A stretch of DNA of 64,000 bases from JBBTQS01 sp964627055 (GCA_964627055.1 CAZVGV010000002.1:1-64000); one strand, 5' to 3'. Positions 17,161-26,128 are shown, counted from the first letter of the stretch. Program-made: numbers and translations. Notes: generated by a model from the sequence alone, not told the origin.

Positions 17161-18215
17161 ACTTCTTGTGTTGAGGAGACATCTGCATTCGCCAATTGAC
17201 CGCACGCTGCATCAATATCGTCACCCATCGTCTTGCGAACCGTCACTTCAACACCTGCATCCTCAAGAATCTGAGTGAACTGCTGAATATGCGGCGCTGT
17301 TGATCTGGTAAACGCGATTTGCGCAACAGGGTTCCATGGGATCACATTCACCTTGCTCACTCCGGTGGTACGGATATACTGCGCAAGTTCTCGTGCTGTT
17401 TCTGGTGTGTCATTCACACCTTCAAGTAACACATACTCATAGGTTACGTGATGACGTCGTGTGCCATGGTGCTTCTGGTATCGATGTGACCAGGCGGCCA
17501 ATTTCTTCAGGAAGTCTGGCACGGTCGTAGGCACGATCTCCTCTCGGCGCTGCTGATTCGCACTGTGCAAGGAGATCGCAATGCGCACCGGTGGCCATTC
17601 AGGATCATCAATAAGCCGTTCAAGCTGTGCGAGAACTCCCACGCTCGAAACCGTGATATGTGTCGGACCAATATCGGTTTCGCGTAACCACAGCGTAATC
17701 GCACTCTTTACCGATTCGTAGTTCGCCAGCGGCTCACCCATCCCCATGAACACTACGTTACTGATACGCTGCGGTAGTGCTGGCTTGTCCGCGAGGAACT
17801 TGCGCCAGAATCGCATCTGATCGACAATTTCATCCGCAAGCAAGCTGCGCTTGAGTCCCATCTTGCCCGTGGCGCAGAAGGTGCACCGCATCGCACAACC
17901 AATCTGTGACGAAACACAAATCGTCCACTGATCACGCGCGTTCTCCATGAGCACCGTCTCGAATGGTTTGTCATCTGCTCCTACAAGAACTGCCTTGTAT
18001 GTGTCACCACGCTTGCTCTTATAGATATGCAATGGGCGCACACTCCACCATGGCATTTCACGAACGAGTGTCTCGCGCACATCCTTGGGGAGCGCCGTTA
18101 CATCAGCCCAACTCTTCATGCTCGATGTAAACAACGCTTTCTCACACTGCGAAAACCGGTACGCAGGTGCGTCCGGAAACAGTCGATCCCAAATCTGACG
18201 ACGCGACTCTACCAT
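17157..18215 (-). CDS. rlmN: Dual-specificity RNA methyltransferase RlmN
   Basis: A 352-residue radical-SAM enzyme. The [4Fe-4S] motif is Cys107-x3-Cys111-x2-Cys114 (CAMRCTFC), followed by ATGKMGLKRSL. The resolving cysteine is Cys338 in DAACGQLAN. Other RlmN hallmarks are VFMGMGEPLANY and SVGV near ISLHSANQ. It methylates C2 of A2503 in 23S rRNA and A37 of some tRNAs. The gene is followed in a coupled fashion by the Nudix hydrolase. Confidence 0.96.
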   Translation of the reverse strand: MVESRRQIWDRLFPDAPAYRFSQCEKALFTSSMKSWADVTALPKDVRETLVREMPWWSVRPLHIYKSKRGDTYKAVLVGADDKPFETVLMENARDQWTICVSSQIGCAMRCTFCATGKMGLKRSLLADEIVDQMRFWRKFLADKPALPQRISNVVFMGMGEPLANYESVKSAITLWLRETDIGPTHITVSSVGVLAQLERLIDDPEWPPVRIAISLHSANQQRREEIVPTTVPDFLKKLAAWSHRYQKHHGTRRHHVTYEYVLLEGVNDTPETARELAQYIRTTGVSKVNVIPWNPVAQIAFTRSTAPHIQQFTQILEDAGVEVTVRKTMGDDIDAACGQLANADVSSTQEV

Positions 18216-18221
18216 ACGGGA

Positions 18222-18647
18222 TTACTCACCAATTTTCACAAGCTCAAGATCAAAAATCAAATCCTTACCTGCAAGATGATGATTCGCATCAATCGTAACC
18301 ATGTCATCAGTCACATCCTTCACAGTGACACGCAACATTCCACCTTCAGGATGCGAGAGTTGGAACTGATGCCCCACAGCAACGTCCGCTGGGAACTGTG
18401 CCTTGGGCAATGTAGCAATCATATCCTCGCGCGCTTCGCCATATGCTTCTGCTGCTGGAATGCGTACTTCGCGCTTCTCACCCACTTCCATGCTTGTAAT
18501 CGCATTTTCAAATCCTGGAATAACCTGACCCGATCCAATGGTGAATGTAAGTGGATCGCGTTCGCGTGATGAGTCGAAAACTGTACCGTCATCGAGGCGG
18601 CCGGTGTAGTGCACATGCACCATGTTCCCTGCTGCTGGTTTTGCCAT
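18222..18647 (-). CDS. FKBP-type peptidyl-prolyl isomerase (SlyD-like)
   Basis: A 141-residue protein. It shows the FKBP core VHVHYTGRLDDGTVFDSS and GSGQVIPGFENAI, then an insert-in-flap region (EAYGEAREDM, ATLPKAQFP, GMLRVTVKDV) and DANHHLAGKDLIFDLELV, the order found in SlyD-type chaperone isomerases. The His-rich metal-binding tail of E. coli SlyD is absent. It should act in the cytoplasm on folding proteins. It lies 6 bases upstream of rlmN on the same strand. Confidence 0.93.
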   Translation of the reverse strand: MAKPAAGNMVHVHYTGRLDDGTVFDSSRERDPLTFTIGSGQVIPGFENAITSMEVGEKREVRIPAAEAYGEAREDMIATLPKAQFPADVAVGHQFQLSHPEGGMLRVTVKDVTDDMVTIDANHHLAGKDLIFDLELVKIGE

Positions 18648-18672
18648 ATACCAAGGTATCTAAGAAATAAGG

Positions 18673-18702
18673 GCCACCCTACCGCGTCTGACGCGAGGTG
18701 GC
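18673..18702. repeat. Palindrome between divergent FKBP and baiN genes
   Basis: Outer arms gccacc (18673-18678) and ggtggc (18697-18702) and inner arms cgcgt (18683-18687) and acgcg (18691-18695) form an interrupted hairpin. It abuts the -35 of the baiN promoter, so an operator is possible; a hairpin role is equally possible. Confidence 0.45.
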
Positions 18703-18705
18703 AAG

Positions 18706-18734
18706 TTGCTAGGTTGCCATCCAAATGCTACCAT
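18706..18734 (+). promoter_or_regulatory. Promoter of baiN-like gene
   Basis: TTGCTA (18706-18711), 17-base spacer ending in TGC, and TACCAT (18729-18734). The ATG at 18747 is 12 bases downstream, leaving a leader of a few bases. Confidence 0.5.
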
Positions 18735-18746
18735 GCGTCGCATCCT

Positions 18747-20009
18747 ATGGCTACTTCCGTGCATTCCATCGCCATTATCGGCGCAGGCGCAGCTGGCATG
18801 ATGGCAGCTGCGACAATTCTCGAGACCCAGCCCGACTGTGTGGTCCATCTTTTCGACAAAAACCCTGAGCTCGGTCGCAAAGTGATTATCAGCGGCGGCG
18901 GTCGATGCAATGTCACGACTGGCATCACAGACCGTAAGGTGTTGATGACAAAGTACACGCGCGGTGCAGCATTCCTGTCTCCCGCCCTCACAGCATTTGC
19001 TCCGGCACGCGTACGCTCGTGGTTTGAGTCACACGGCGTACCACTCAAGTGCGAAGAAGATTTGCGCGTGTTCCCCGTAAGTGATGATGGACACGATGTG
19101 GTTGTAGCATTTGAACGCGTATTCGCAGCACATGATGTGCGTGTGCATCTCAAAGATAGTGTGCAATCAATCTCGCGCGTTGACGACCAGTTCATGGTGC
19201 ATGCAAGCTCAGGTGAGTACGCGTGTGATGCGGTGATCGTTACCACGGGCGGCAATGCGTATCGTCACACAGGTTCTACTGGCGATGGCTACGATTTCGC
19301 GCGCGCATTTGGACATACAATTACACCACTTGGGCCATCTCTCAACAGCTTCGAGGTTGCGCAGCAATGGTGCAAAGACATCACGGGGCTCAGCATGCCT
19401 GACGCGCTCTGGACTGTGACCGTCGATGGCGTGCGCCATCGCGTGCATGGCCCGATGCTGTTCACACACTTTGGCGTTTCGGGCCCAAGTACCTTTGCAC
19501 TTTCTTCGCGCATCGCTTTCGCGACTATCACCAAACAACAACCACTCGATGTCTCCTGGTCACCCATGGCTGATCGTGATTTTCAGAAGTGGGACCAGAT
19601 CCTGCTCGATGCTATCCAAGAGAATGGACGTCGCCACGTTCTAACCTTCCTTGCCACCGAACTACCTCGTCGTCTTGCAGCAACACTTGTCACGCTCGCC
19701 GCTCTTCACGAAGAGACGACGCTCGCGATGCTTACAAAAGAAAAGCGCCAGCGACTGGTACACCTGCTTTCTGGTGACCTAAAAATTACGTTTCTCTCTC
19801 GCCGGGCCGGCGACGAATTCGTCACGGCAGGTGGTGTAGTCCTGGACGAAGTGGATCCAGCAACCATGCAATCCCGACTCCAAGCTGGTCTGTACTTCGC
19901 AGGTGAAGTGCTTGATGTTGACGGTGTTACAGGCGGATTCAACCTCCAAGCATCCTGGGCCACAGGAAGACTTGCCGGGGCAAGTGCTGCACATGGGCAC
20001 GCGCAATAG
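18747..20009 (+). CDS. BaiN/HI0933-family NAD(P)/FAD-dependent oxidoreductase
   Basis: A 420-residue flavoprotein. The FAD-binding dinucleotide fold is GAGAAGMM near residue 11, followed by NPELGRKVIISGGGRCNVT, the signature of the HI0933/BaiN (aminoacetone oxidase) family. The C-terminal end has FAGEVLDVDGVTGGFNLQ.AW.TG, also diagnostic. Substrate is unknown for most members. It is the only plus-strand gene in the first 30 kb. The start at 18747 is fixed by the promoter at 18706-18734; the open frame extends 46 codons upstream without further support. Confidence 0.92.
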   Translation: MATSVHSIAIIGAGAAGMMAAATILETQPDCVVHLFDKNPELGRKVIISGGGRCNVTTGITDRKVLMTKYTRGAAFLSPALTAFAPARVRSWFESHGVPLKCEEDLRVFPVSDDGHDVVVAFERVFAAHDVRVHLKDSVQSISRVDDQFMVHASSGEYACDAVIVTTGGNAYRHTGSTGDGYDFARAFGHTITPLGPSLNSFEVAQQWCKDITGLSMPDALWTVTVDGVRHRVHGPMLFTHFGVSGPSTFALSSRIAFATITKQQPLDVSWSPMADRDFQKWDQILLDAIQENGRRHVLTFLATELPRRLAATLVTLAALHEETTLAMLTKEKRQRLVHLLSGDLKITFLSRRAGDEFVTAGGVVLDEVDPATMQSRLQAGLYFAGEVLDVDGVTGGFNLQASWATGRLAGASAAHGHAQ

Positions 20010-20010
20010 A

Positions 20011-21330
20011 TTATCGACGCTCTCTCGGAGAAGTCTTTGGGGCAGCCGCCTTTGCTGCACGTAACTGTGCTTGAATTTCGGTGAAATGCTGCACGTGATT
20101 ACGGATGCCGTACGCACGGGTCACGAGCTTGATTCGGTTTGGCTGCAGATTCACAAGCTCAATAGCTGCAATAACTTCTTCAGGATTGAACGTTTTTCCA
20201 TCAATATCCTGAACGCCGATTTCTCGGATCACCCGATATAATGCGCTATATGTAGCAGTCGCTTCGATCTTCCTACTCCACTGCTGCGCACGATCGGGCT
20301 CAACATCCACCACCACCGCGCGATCGCCCGTATCAACACTGCTACGACGATTCGGTTCATCACGACGTTGTTCTGGTGCATTGCCACGCTTCAAGAATCT
20401 ACCAAACACTGCCGTGGCATCATCATTCTTTGCTCCTGGTTTTCCAGAAATGCCACACGCATGTGCGTCTTGTGCGAGTCTACGTGCAACAGATGCTGGA
20501 GATTCGTTTGTACGCTGTTGCGACTTCTGCGCAATGGTATCTTCAGTAAAGTTATCAGACACACCATCAGTCACAAGCAAGAATCCTTGCATCCCTTCAA
20601 GGGATACTGTCTTGATAACCGGCGTCGTATCTAGTGACTGACCAGCCATCTCCGTTGTAACATTTCGCTGCTTATAGAGATTCCGATCTTCTTCTGACAA
20701 CGTGCTCGGATCAGTGACATTACTGAACATTCGCTGCACCTCCATTGCATCATCATCTGTACGAATACGTCCCTCAGATCGCAACACGGATTGGAGCAGA
20801 CTATCATCCACGGTCTGGGGCTCTAGCGAACCATCCTCATGTTGGAGATACGCTCGACTGTCACCAATATGACCGATGACGACACACGGCGCTTCATGTG
20901 GAGGACGACATACTCGAAGTACGACGACCGTTGTGAGATTCTTCGAGAGATTTGGTGCATCCTTCTGCACCCATCCATTGACAATTGCGTCTCGATAAAT
21001 ACGCGCATTTGCTTCTGCGATAGCTGTTATCACCAATCGTTCCGTCTCTTCAACTGAGATGGTTACAGGATGCTTGGCAAGCACTTCCTTGACTGCATCA
21101 CGTCCGATCTTTGCCGCTCTATCACCTCGTGGCGATGTGGACATGCCATCAAATACTGCATAACTCTCAACGTCGTTCAAACAAAAAAACGCATCTTCGT
21201 ATGGATGCTTTGTTCCTGCAGTGCTTTCTGCCCCCGCCTCTGTGTAGCCGCTTGTTTCACGTCGCTCTCGCTCCTCTGCTGTTCGCAAGAACTCTGAACC
21301 AGCTACACGACGCAATAAATTTTTGATCAT
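20011..21330 (-). CDS. PP2C-family protein phosphatase with C-terminal extension
   Basis: A 439-residue protein. PPM/PP2C metal-binding motifs are visible in order: HPYEDAFF, AVFDGMSTSPRGDRAA, GHIGDSRAYL, LLVTDGVSDNF and AKNDDATAVF. These use Mn or Mg to remove phosphate from Ser/Thr. The acidic insert RTDDDAMEVQ is unusual. Residues from about 310 form a separate region: a charged linker, then a helical domain (YSALYRVIREIG, EEVIAAIELVNLQPNR) that I do not recognise. No Ser/Thr kinase gene lies in the window. It converges with baiN with a 1-base gap. Confidence 0.9.
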   Translation of the reverse strand: MIKNLLRRVAGSEFLRTAEERERRETSGYTEAGAESTAGTKHPYEDAFFCLNDVESYAVFDGMSTSPRGDRAAKIGRDAVKEVLAKHPVTISVEETERLVITAIAEANARIYRDAIVNGWVQKDAPNLSKNLTTVVVLRVCRPPHEAPCVVIGHIGDSRAYLQHEDGSLEPQTVDDSLLQSVLRSEGRIRTDDDAMEVQRMFSNVTDPSTLSEEDRNLYKQRNVTTEMAGQSLDTTPVIKTVSLEGMQGFLLVTDGVSDNFTEDTIAQKSQQRTNESPASVARRLAQDAHACGISGKPGAKNDDATAVFGRFLKRGNAPEQRRDEPNRRSSVDTGDRAVVVDVEPDRAQQWSRKIEATATYSALYRVIREIGVQDIDGKTFNPEEVIAAIELVNLQPNRIKLVTRAYGIRNHVQHFTEIQAQLRAAKAAAPKTSPRERR

Positions 21331-21380
21331 AGAGACCGATCAATTGTCAGCTAGTATAGCATAAGCCGCATCAGATACAC

Positions 21381-21413
21381 GAACACCGCTGCACAGTATG
21401 CACAGCGGTGTTC
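21381..21413 (-). terminator. Hairpin after the 21423-21899 gene
   Basis: A perfect 11-bp stem (21381-21391 with 21403-21413) and an 11-base loop, 9 bases after the stop codon. No U-run follows on the minus strand, so termination would be weak or assisted; an mRNA-stabilising role is possible. Confidence 0.55.
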
Positions 21414-21422
21414 AAGATGGCA

Positions 21423-21899
21423 TCAGAGGGCGTTGAACTCGAGGTACCCGTGACCCGGCGTTCTCAGCGCCGAAACGATCGAGACGGGACGGATGATCTC
21501 CGTGCCTTGGTAGATGAGCGAGACTGCGTTGATCTGGACATCTTCGCCGTAGTTGTACGCTGCGGCGAATGTGGCCGCGGTGATCACGCCTTGCTGCACA
21601 CCTGAGTTGACCATGACCAGCGCCTCAAGCGGCGAGAGCACGACCCTACGGACGTTCTCGAGCGTATGGTACAGACTCACGTGCGGTATGAACAGATGCG
21701 TCGTCACGTCCTGAACGAAGTCGGGGTCCGTGACCGAGGTGTGTGCAGGTCGGCGCTCCCAACGGTGTCCACTCAGATCGGTGAGGAACAGCCGCCATCC
21801 TACATGTACACCATCACGTACATCCTGAACCCGCTCGCCCTTGCACCCCAGGATCTCCCACCAGTTCTCATTGATCCACAACATGCGATTGCTCGCCAT
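21423..21899 (-). CDS. Hypothetical protein (accessory cassette)
   Basis: A 158-residue protein starting MASNRMLWINENWWEIL. I do not recognise a family. It is rich in aromatic and aliphatic residues, with several beta-strand-like segments (HVGWRLFLTDLSGHRW, RRVVLSPLEALVMV) and no membrane helix or signal peptide. The open frame extends 26 codons upstream, but GGAGG seven bases before 21899 and the promoter at 21949-21977 fix this start. It is a single-gene unit closed by a hairpin. Confidence 0.72.
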   Translation of the reverse strand: MASNRMLWINENWWEILGCKGERVQDVRDGVHVGWRLFLTDLSGHRWERRPAHTSVTDPDFVQDVTTHLFIPHVSLYHTLENVRRVVLSPLEALVMVNSGVQQGVITAATFAAAYNYGEDVQINAVSLIYQGTEIIRPVSIVSALRTPGHGYLEFNAL

Positions 21900-21920
21900 G
21901 ATGTCACCTCCGAAGTCAAT

Positions 21921-21942
21921 CTGCAACGCGTTATGCGTGCAG
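21921..21942. repeat. Imperfect inverted repeat in the leader of the 21423-21899 gene
   Basis: ctgcaacgcg (21921-21930) and tgcgtgcag (21934-21942) pair with a one-base bulge. It lies between the transcription start and the ribosome-binding site and would form a 5' hairpin. Confidence 0.4.
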
Positions 21943-21948
21943 GGAATG

Positions 21949-21977
21949 ATCCTACACGCGTTTTGCAAAGATGTCAA
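21949..21977 (-). promoter_or_regulatory. Consensus promoter of the 21423-21899 gene
   Basis: TTGACA (21977-21972), 17-base spacer, TAGGAT (21954-21949) on the minus strand. The -35 box begins at the base directly after the TAA of the DUF1761 gene. The ATG is 49 bases beyond the -10 box. Confidence 0.75.
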
Positions 21978-22403
21978 TTACACGGACAACAAGTACGCAG
22001 TGATCATGATGGCCACGAGCTGGTACGAGGTCATAACAAATATCTGCTTGATCCAATAGACGCGCTTGGTATTACCCCAGACCACCGAGGCAATCTGTGT
22101 TGGAGCAATAAATCCAAGCCATACCCAGCCCGCTACTCCGTACGCATGGAACCCTACTTGCGCCATCATGAGATACTTAACAAACATGGCCAACACAAAC
22201 GTAGATAACAATGTGATGAGCAATTGCACGCCATAAAATGGCGCCATATCCTTTTGCATCTTCTGCAGTGCCTCCTTGGAGAGATGTGTAACTTCCATGA
22301 TTTGCATCCACCACTTACCGAAGAGCAGCGGTGAATACCAAAGCGCACCCAAAACAAACTGTGCGAGAGCAGCAAGCACAATCATGGCGTAGTTCAATTC
22401 CAT
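21978..22403 (-). CDS. DUF1761-family membrane protein
   Basis: A 141-residue protein with four predicted transmembrane helices. The start MELNYAMIVLAALAQFVLGALWYSPLLFGKWW, the central GF.AYGV..WVWLGFIAPTQ and the C-terminal VWGNTKRVYWIKQ match DUF1761. The function of this family is unknown. The stop codon directly abuts the promoter of the next minus-strand gene. It lies downstream of tRNA-Ser. Confidence 0.85.
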   Translation of the reverse strand: MELNYAMIVLAALAQFVLGALWYSPLLFGKWWMQIMEVTHLSKEALQKMQKDMAPFYGVQLLITLLSTFVLAMFVKYLMMAQVGFHAYGVAGWVWLGFIAPTQIASVVWGNTKRVYWIKQIFVMTSYQLVAIMITAYLLSV

Positions 22404-22422
22404 AGGATGATAAAAAAATGGG

Positions 22423-22509
22423 CGGAGGATGCGAGATTCGAACTCGCGATGACCTTTCGGTCAAACCAACTTTCCAGGCTGGCGCCATAGACCACTAGGC
22501 GAATCCTCC
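22423..22509 (-). tRNA. tRNA-Ser (anticodon GGA)
   Basis: Acceptor stem GGAGGAT/ATCCTCC, a long variable arm (TTTGACCGAAAGGTCA) typical of class II tRNA-Ser, anticodon loop CTGGAAA and T-loop GTTCGAATC. The anticodon GGA reads TCC and TCT. The 3' CCA is not encoded (GCCC follows), and a T-run on the minus strand follows directly. Confidence 0.94.
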
Positions 22510-22515
22510 AGCGTT

Positions 22516-23292
22516 TTATGATTTTGTAGCTTCTTTCTTATACCAGAAGATCATGACGAAGACAAGTGCGGCAATACACCCATATTGCGCCGGTGTAAAT
22601 CCGCCATATCGTACATCTGCTCCTGGCACATCAGTAGCCCGCAAAAAATCCAGGAAGAACCTCGCCACAGCGTACAGTGCCACCACCACGAGCATGTGAC
22701 GTCCACGCAGCCAACCACGCCAGCGCAACACGAGCACCACCACAGCGATCCCAGCTGCAACGATGGCATCGTAAAGACCAAGATCATGTCTTCCCCACCC
22801 TGCCTCACCCCATGCGCCAGGCTCACGCACGGCAAGCGCAAAATGCGTTAGTGTCCCTGGATGGTCATGAATCAAGAAGCATCCTATACGCCCAACCATC
22901 CAGCCCACCGGCAGTGCGAGCGCTCCAGCTTCTGCAAATGCATGCACGTCCACCTTCGCTCGACGCAACCTCCACACCCCGTACCCTGCTGCCGCGACAA
23001 ATCCACCCAACGACGACATACCGCCGTGCCACACACGCAATACCTCTACCGGATCAACAAGATACGTACCAGGTTCGTAAAAAAAGACATGACCAAGTCG
23101 CGCACCCAAGAATCCCGCCACAATAATTGCAATTGCGTGGTCGACCCAATGTGCCGCACCTTTGCCAGCGCGTGTTGCTTGCACATGCATGAGTCCCAAT
23201 GCCACAAGAACCCCTAAGGCCACGAACATCCCCCACACGTGTAGCGTTACTGGCCCAAGAGATACACTATACCATGCGAAGTATGGAATCAT
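22516..23292 (-). CDS. lgt: Prolipoprotein diacylglyceryl transferase
   Basis: A 258-residue protein with about seven transmembrane helices. It has ALGLMHVQATRAG, GARLGHVFFYEP (the H...YEP region), WHGGMSSLGG and the Lgt signature region GRIGCFLIHDHPG, where the usual GRxGNFxNxE is altered. Lgt attaches diacylglycerol to the lipobox cysteine of prolipoproteins such as the one at 42519-43016. The ATG overlaps the stop of the tandem LOG gene (ATGA). The substituted signature is worth noting, but the rest of the core is well kept. Confidence 0.9.
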   Translation of the reverse strand: MIPYFAWYSVSLGPVTLHVWGMFVALGVLVALGLMHVQATRAGKGAAHWVDHAIAIIVAGFLGARLGHVFFYEPGTYLVDPVEVLRVWHGGMSSLGGFVAAAGYGVWRLRRAKVDVHAFAEAGALALPVGWMVGRIGCFLIHDHPGTLTHFALAVREPGAWGEAGWGRHDLGLYDAIVAAGIAVVVLVLRWRGWLRGRHMLVVVALYAVARFFLDFLRATDVPGADVRYGGFTPAQYGCIAALVFVMIFWYKKEATKS

Positions 23293-24677
23293 ACACGTGG
23301 AGTTTTCTTTTTCTTCGGTTGTTTGCCAACAATTGCCATAATGGCATCGATACTATCAACAACAGTGATCAACTTCAGATCCGCAGGCGAAATTGTATGA
23401 TACGTATCTGCAAGTGACTCGCGCAAAAACTGCACCATCGGTCCCCAGTACTTCGTATCAAAGAGCACAATAGGAACACGCGCCATCTTGTTATTCTGCT
23501 GGAGCGTAAGCAACTCAAAAAGTTCATGGAGCGTACCCAGAGATCCTGGGAAGAATACAAAGGCTTGGCTTGGCGCAGTGAGAATAACCTTGCGCGTGAA
23601 TGGAAATTCGAATGAGACGCTCTTGTGAATGTACTGATTCACCTGCTCCTCTCCATTGAACTTCATGGTGATGCCAACCGGCTCCCCTCCCACATCACGA
23701 ACCCCCTTACTCACCGCTTCCATGACGCCCGCGCCACCGCTGCTCACCACCGTGAACTTCTTACGAGCGAGCTCTCTTCCCAGATGGTACGCAGCCTCGT
23801 AATAAGGCGAAGCAGTAGACACATGACGGCTCCCAAGAACGGTGATGTCGTTCTTGATCGTCGTCAGGAATTCGAATCCGTCAACCAGTTCTGCCATGAT
23901 ACGGAAAATACGCCAATTGATATTGCTCCCACAATCAAACAGATTGTGGGACAGCTCGCACAGTGGAGCTGTTTCGGCCTGCGCATTAATAATTGCTATT
24001 GCTTCCTTCGGTGTATCTACAACCTGTAGCTGCGCGAGCACTTTGCTACTGATTGCTTTGATCTTGCCCTTTGCTTGATCGTGCAAAAACCGAACAATAG
24101 GATCCCAGTACTCATGCCCAAAAAGAATGATTGGAGCTGTCGGCATCTTACCGATACTCATGTTGTCGTACGCCTCAAAGAGTTCATCAAGTGTACCGAA
24201 CCCTCCCGGAAAATACACAAACGCTCTCGATGGCGCCGTGAGCATTACCTTCCGCGTAAAGAAATAATGAAAGGCGGTCGACTTCTGCACGAACTGATTG
24301 ATCTTTTGCTCGTGAGGCAACTCAATATTGAGTCCCACAGACTCACCGCGTGCTTCCTTTGCACCTCGATTGGCGGCCTCCATGATACCTGGCCCGCCAC
24401 CTGTCACCGTTACATATTTATTCTTCGCCAGGAGCCTCCCAAGCTCGCGCGCCTCGCGATACCAGCGCTGATGCGGATCGTGCAATCGCGCAGAACCAAG
24501 TACAGTCACGGCACGATCAAATGAATTGAGGAACTGATACCCCTCGATGAACTCTGACATGATACGAAAAATCCGCCAGGTGTCACGATACTGCGAAAAT
24601 GGATGTTGATACGCAAAAGACAGTGCATCTTGCGGCGGCGGAAGTGGCGGGAGTGAAGGAGCTGACTTGCGAGGCAT
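23289..24677 (-). CDS. Tandem LOG-family (Rossmann-fold) protein
   Basis: A 462-residue protein made of two copies of the TIGR00730/LOG nucleotide-hydrolase domain. Copy 1 (about 30-235) has TGGGPGIMEAANRGA and PGGFGTLDELFE. Copy 2 (about 255-450) has SSGGAGVMEAVSKG and PGSLGTLHELFE. Each is preceded by the same WRIFRIM..E..GF/YQFL opening. LOG proteins hydrolyse nucleoside monophosphates (for example cytokinin nucleotides or AMP-like compounds). In copy 2 the second Gly of PGG is Ser, while E and T are kept. Coupling to lgt (ATGA) is by position only. The N-terminus is Pro-rich. Confidence 0.9.
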   Translation of the reverse strand: MPRKSAPSLPPLPPPQDALSFAYQHPFSQYRDTWRIFRIMSEFIEGYQFLNSFDRAVTVLGSARLHDPHQRWYREARELGRLLAKNKYVTVTGGGPGIMEAANRGAKEARGESVGLNIELPHEQKINQFVQKSTAFHYFFTRKVMLTAPSRAFVYFPGGFGTLDELFEAYDNMSIGKMPTAPIILFGHEYWDPIVRFLHDQAKGKIKAISSKVLAQLQVVDTPKEAIAIINAQAETAPLCELSHNLFDCGSNINWRIFRIMAELVDGFEFLTTIKNDITVLGSRHVSTASPYYEAAYHLGRELARKKFTVVSSGGAGVMEAVSKGVRDVGGEPVGITMKFNGEEQVNQYIHKSVSFEFPFTRKVILTAPSQAFVFFPGSLGTLHELFELLTLQQNNKMARVPIVLFDTKYWGPMVQFLRESLADTYHTISPADLKLITVVDSIDAIMAIVGKQPKKKKTPRV

Positions 24678-24683
24678 AGAACG

Positions 24684-26126
24684 TTATTCGAGGTTCGGCG
24701 TACGCGTGTGCCAATCAGTCGCACGCTGATACTGATGCCCGAATTGCAATACGCGCGACTCAGCCATGCGTGGTCCAATAATCTGCATCCCAATGGGCAA
24801 CCCATCACGATCGAACCCACACGGTACCGACAACCCAGGCACACCGGCAATCGATGCTGGTGATACGAATGCATCGGTAAGATACATCGCAAGTGGGTCA
24901 TTGCTCTTCTCGCCAATCTTGAATGCAGTCGTTGCTGAAGTTGGTGTGAGCAACACATCGACGCTTTCCCATGCACGCGTGAAATCCTCGATAATACGTG
25001 TACGAACTTGCAACGCCTTATGGTAGTACGCGTCGTAATACCCAGCCGAAAGCGCGTGCGTACCAATCATGACACGGCGCTTCACTTCATCAGGGAATCC
25101 TGCGGTACGCGCACTGTTGTACATTTCAAGCAGATCTCCCTTGCCACGAACGCCATAGCGCATACCATCCATGCGAGCAAGGTTGCTGCTGTCTTCACAC
25201 GGAACGAGAATATAATACGCTGCGATTGCATACTTGGTGTGCGGCATCGAGACTTCGTGCACGGTGCATCCTAGCGAGGTATACACCTTGATTGCCTCTT
25301 CAACAGCCTTCGCAACATCTGGCGCAATACCATCGCCAAAATATTCCTTGGGGATTCCAATACGCATCCCAGTCACACCTTGTTCAATTTCTTGTGTGTA
25401 TTTCGGTACGACATCCGGTACAGTTGTAGCATCATGTGCGTCGATACCAGCCATGGTTTCCATCACAATTGCAACATCCTCCACCGTTCGAGCCATCGGC
25501 CCTACCACATCAAGCGACGATGCCATCGGCATGATACCGTAGCGAGAATTACGGCCATAGCTTGGCCTGAACCCGACCACACCTGTAAGCGCTGCCGGAT
25601 ATCTGATAGACCCTCCTGTATCTTCAGCAATCGCATACACGCACATATCTGCCGCCACTGCTGCCGAACTGCCACCAGAACTCCCTCCTGGCACACGTGT
25701 CACGTCCCAAGGGTTTTTCGAAACACCATAGTGCGAATTCTCCGTGCTCGATCCATGGCCGAATCCATCACAGTTGTGCTTGCCTACAATCACGCCATGC
25801 TCTGCACGCAATCGACCAACGACCGTTGCATCAAACGGTGGAACATACGTGTCGAGAATATGTGCCGATGCTGTGCTGCGGATACCTTTTGTGCAAATTG
25901 CATCCTTCACACCAAACGGAACACCCGTGAGCGTCGTTGCCTCACCACGCGCGATCACCTCGTCGGCATCTCGCGCCATAGCGAGTGCTGCCTCTTCATC
26001 AAGCGAGACATTCGCATTCAACACCGTATTCAATTTCTGATTACGCGTAAGATACTCTGTCGTGAGTTCCACCGCAGAGCATTCCTTTGCCGCAAGCATG
26101 TTAGCAACCTGTCGAATCGTTCGCAT
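24684..26126 (-). CDS. gatA: Asp-tRNA(Asn)/Glu-tRNA(Gln) amidotransferase subunit A
   Basis: A 480-residue amidase-signature enzyme. The catalytic triad is in place: Lys74 (GVKDA), cis-Ser149 in PGGSSGGSS and Ser173 in DTGGSIR, matching the spacing in characterised GatA. It frees ammonia from glutamine for conversion of misacylated Glu-tRNA(Gln) or Asp-tRNA(Asn). gatC lies directly upstream with a 2-base gap; gatB is not in the window. The tRNA-Gln and tRNA-Asn in this window are its likely substrates in an indirect charging pathway. Confidence 0.96.
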   Translation of the reverse strand: MRTIRQVANMLAAKECSAVELTTEYLTRNQKLNTVLNANVSLDEEAALAMARDADEVIARGEATTLTGVPFGVKDAICTKGIRSTASAHILDTYVPPFDATVVGRLRAEHGVIVGKHNCDGFGHGSSTENSHYGVSKNPWDVTRVPGGSSGGSSAAVAADMCVYAIAEDTGGSIRYPAALTGVVGFRPSYGRNSRYGIMPMASSLDVVGPMARTVEDVAIVMETMAGIDAHDATTVPDVVPKYTQEIEQGVTGMRIGIPKEYFGDGIAPDVAKAVEEAIKVYTSLGCTVHEVSMPHTKYAIAAYYILVPCEDSSNLARMDGMRYGVRGKGDLLEMYNSARTAGFPDEVKRRVMIGTHALSAGYYDAYYHKALQVRTRIIEDFTRAWESVDVLLTPTSATTAFKIGEKSNDPLAMYLTDAFVSPASIAGVPGLSVPCGFDRDGLPIGMQIIGPRMAESRVLQFGHQYQRATDWHTRTPNLE

Positions 26127-26128
26127 AC

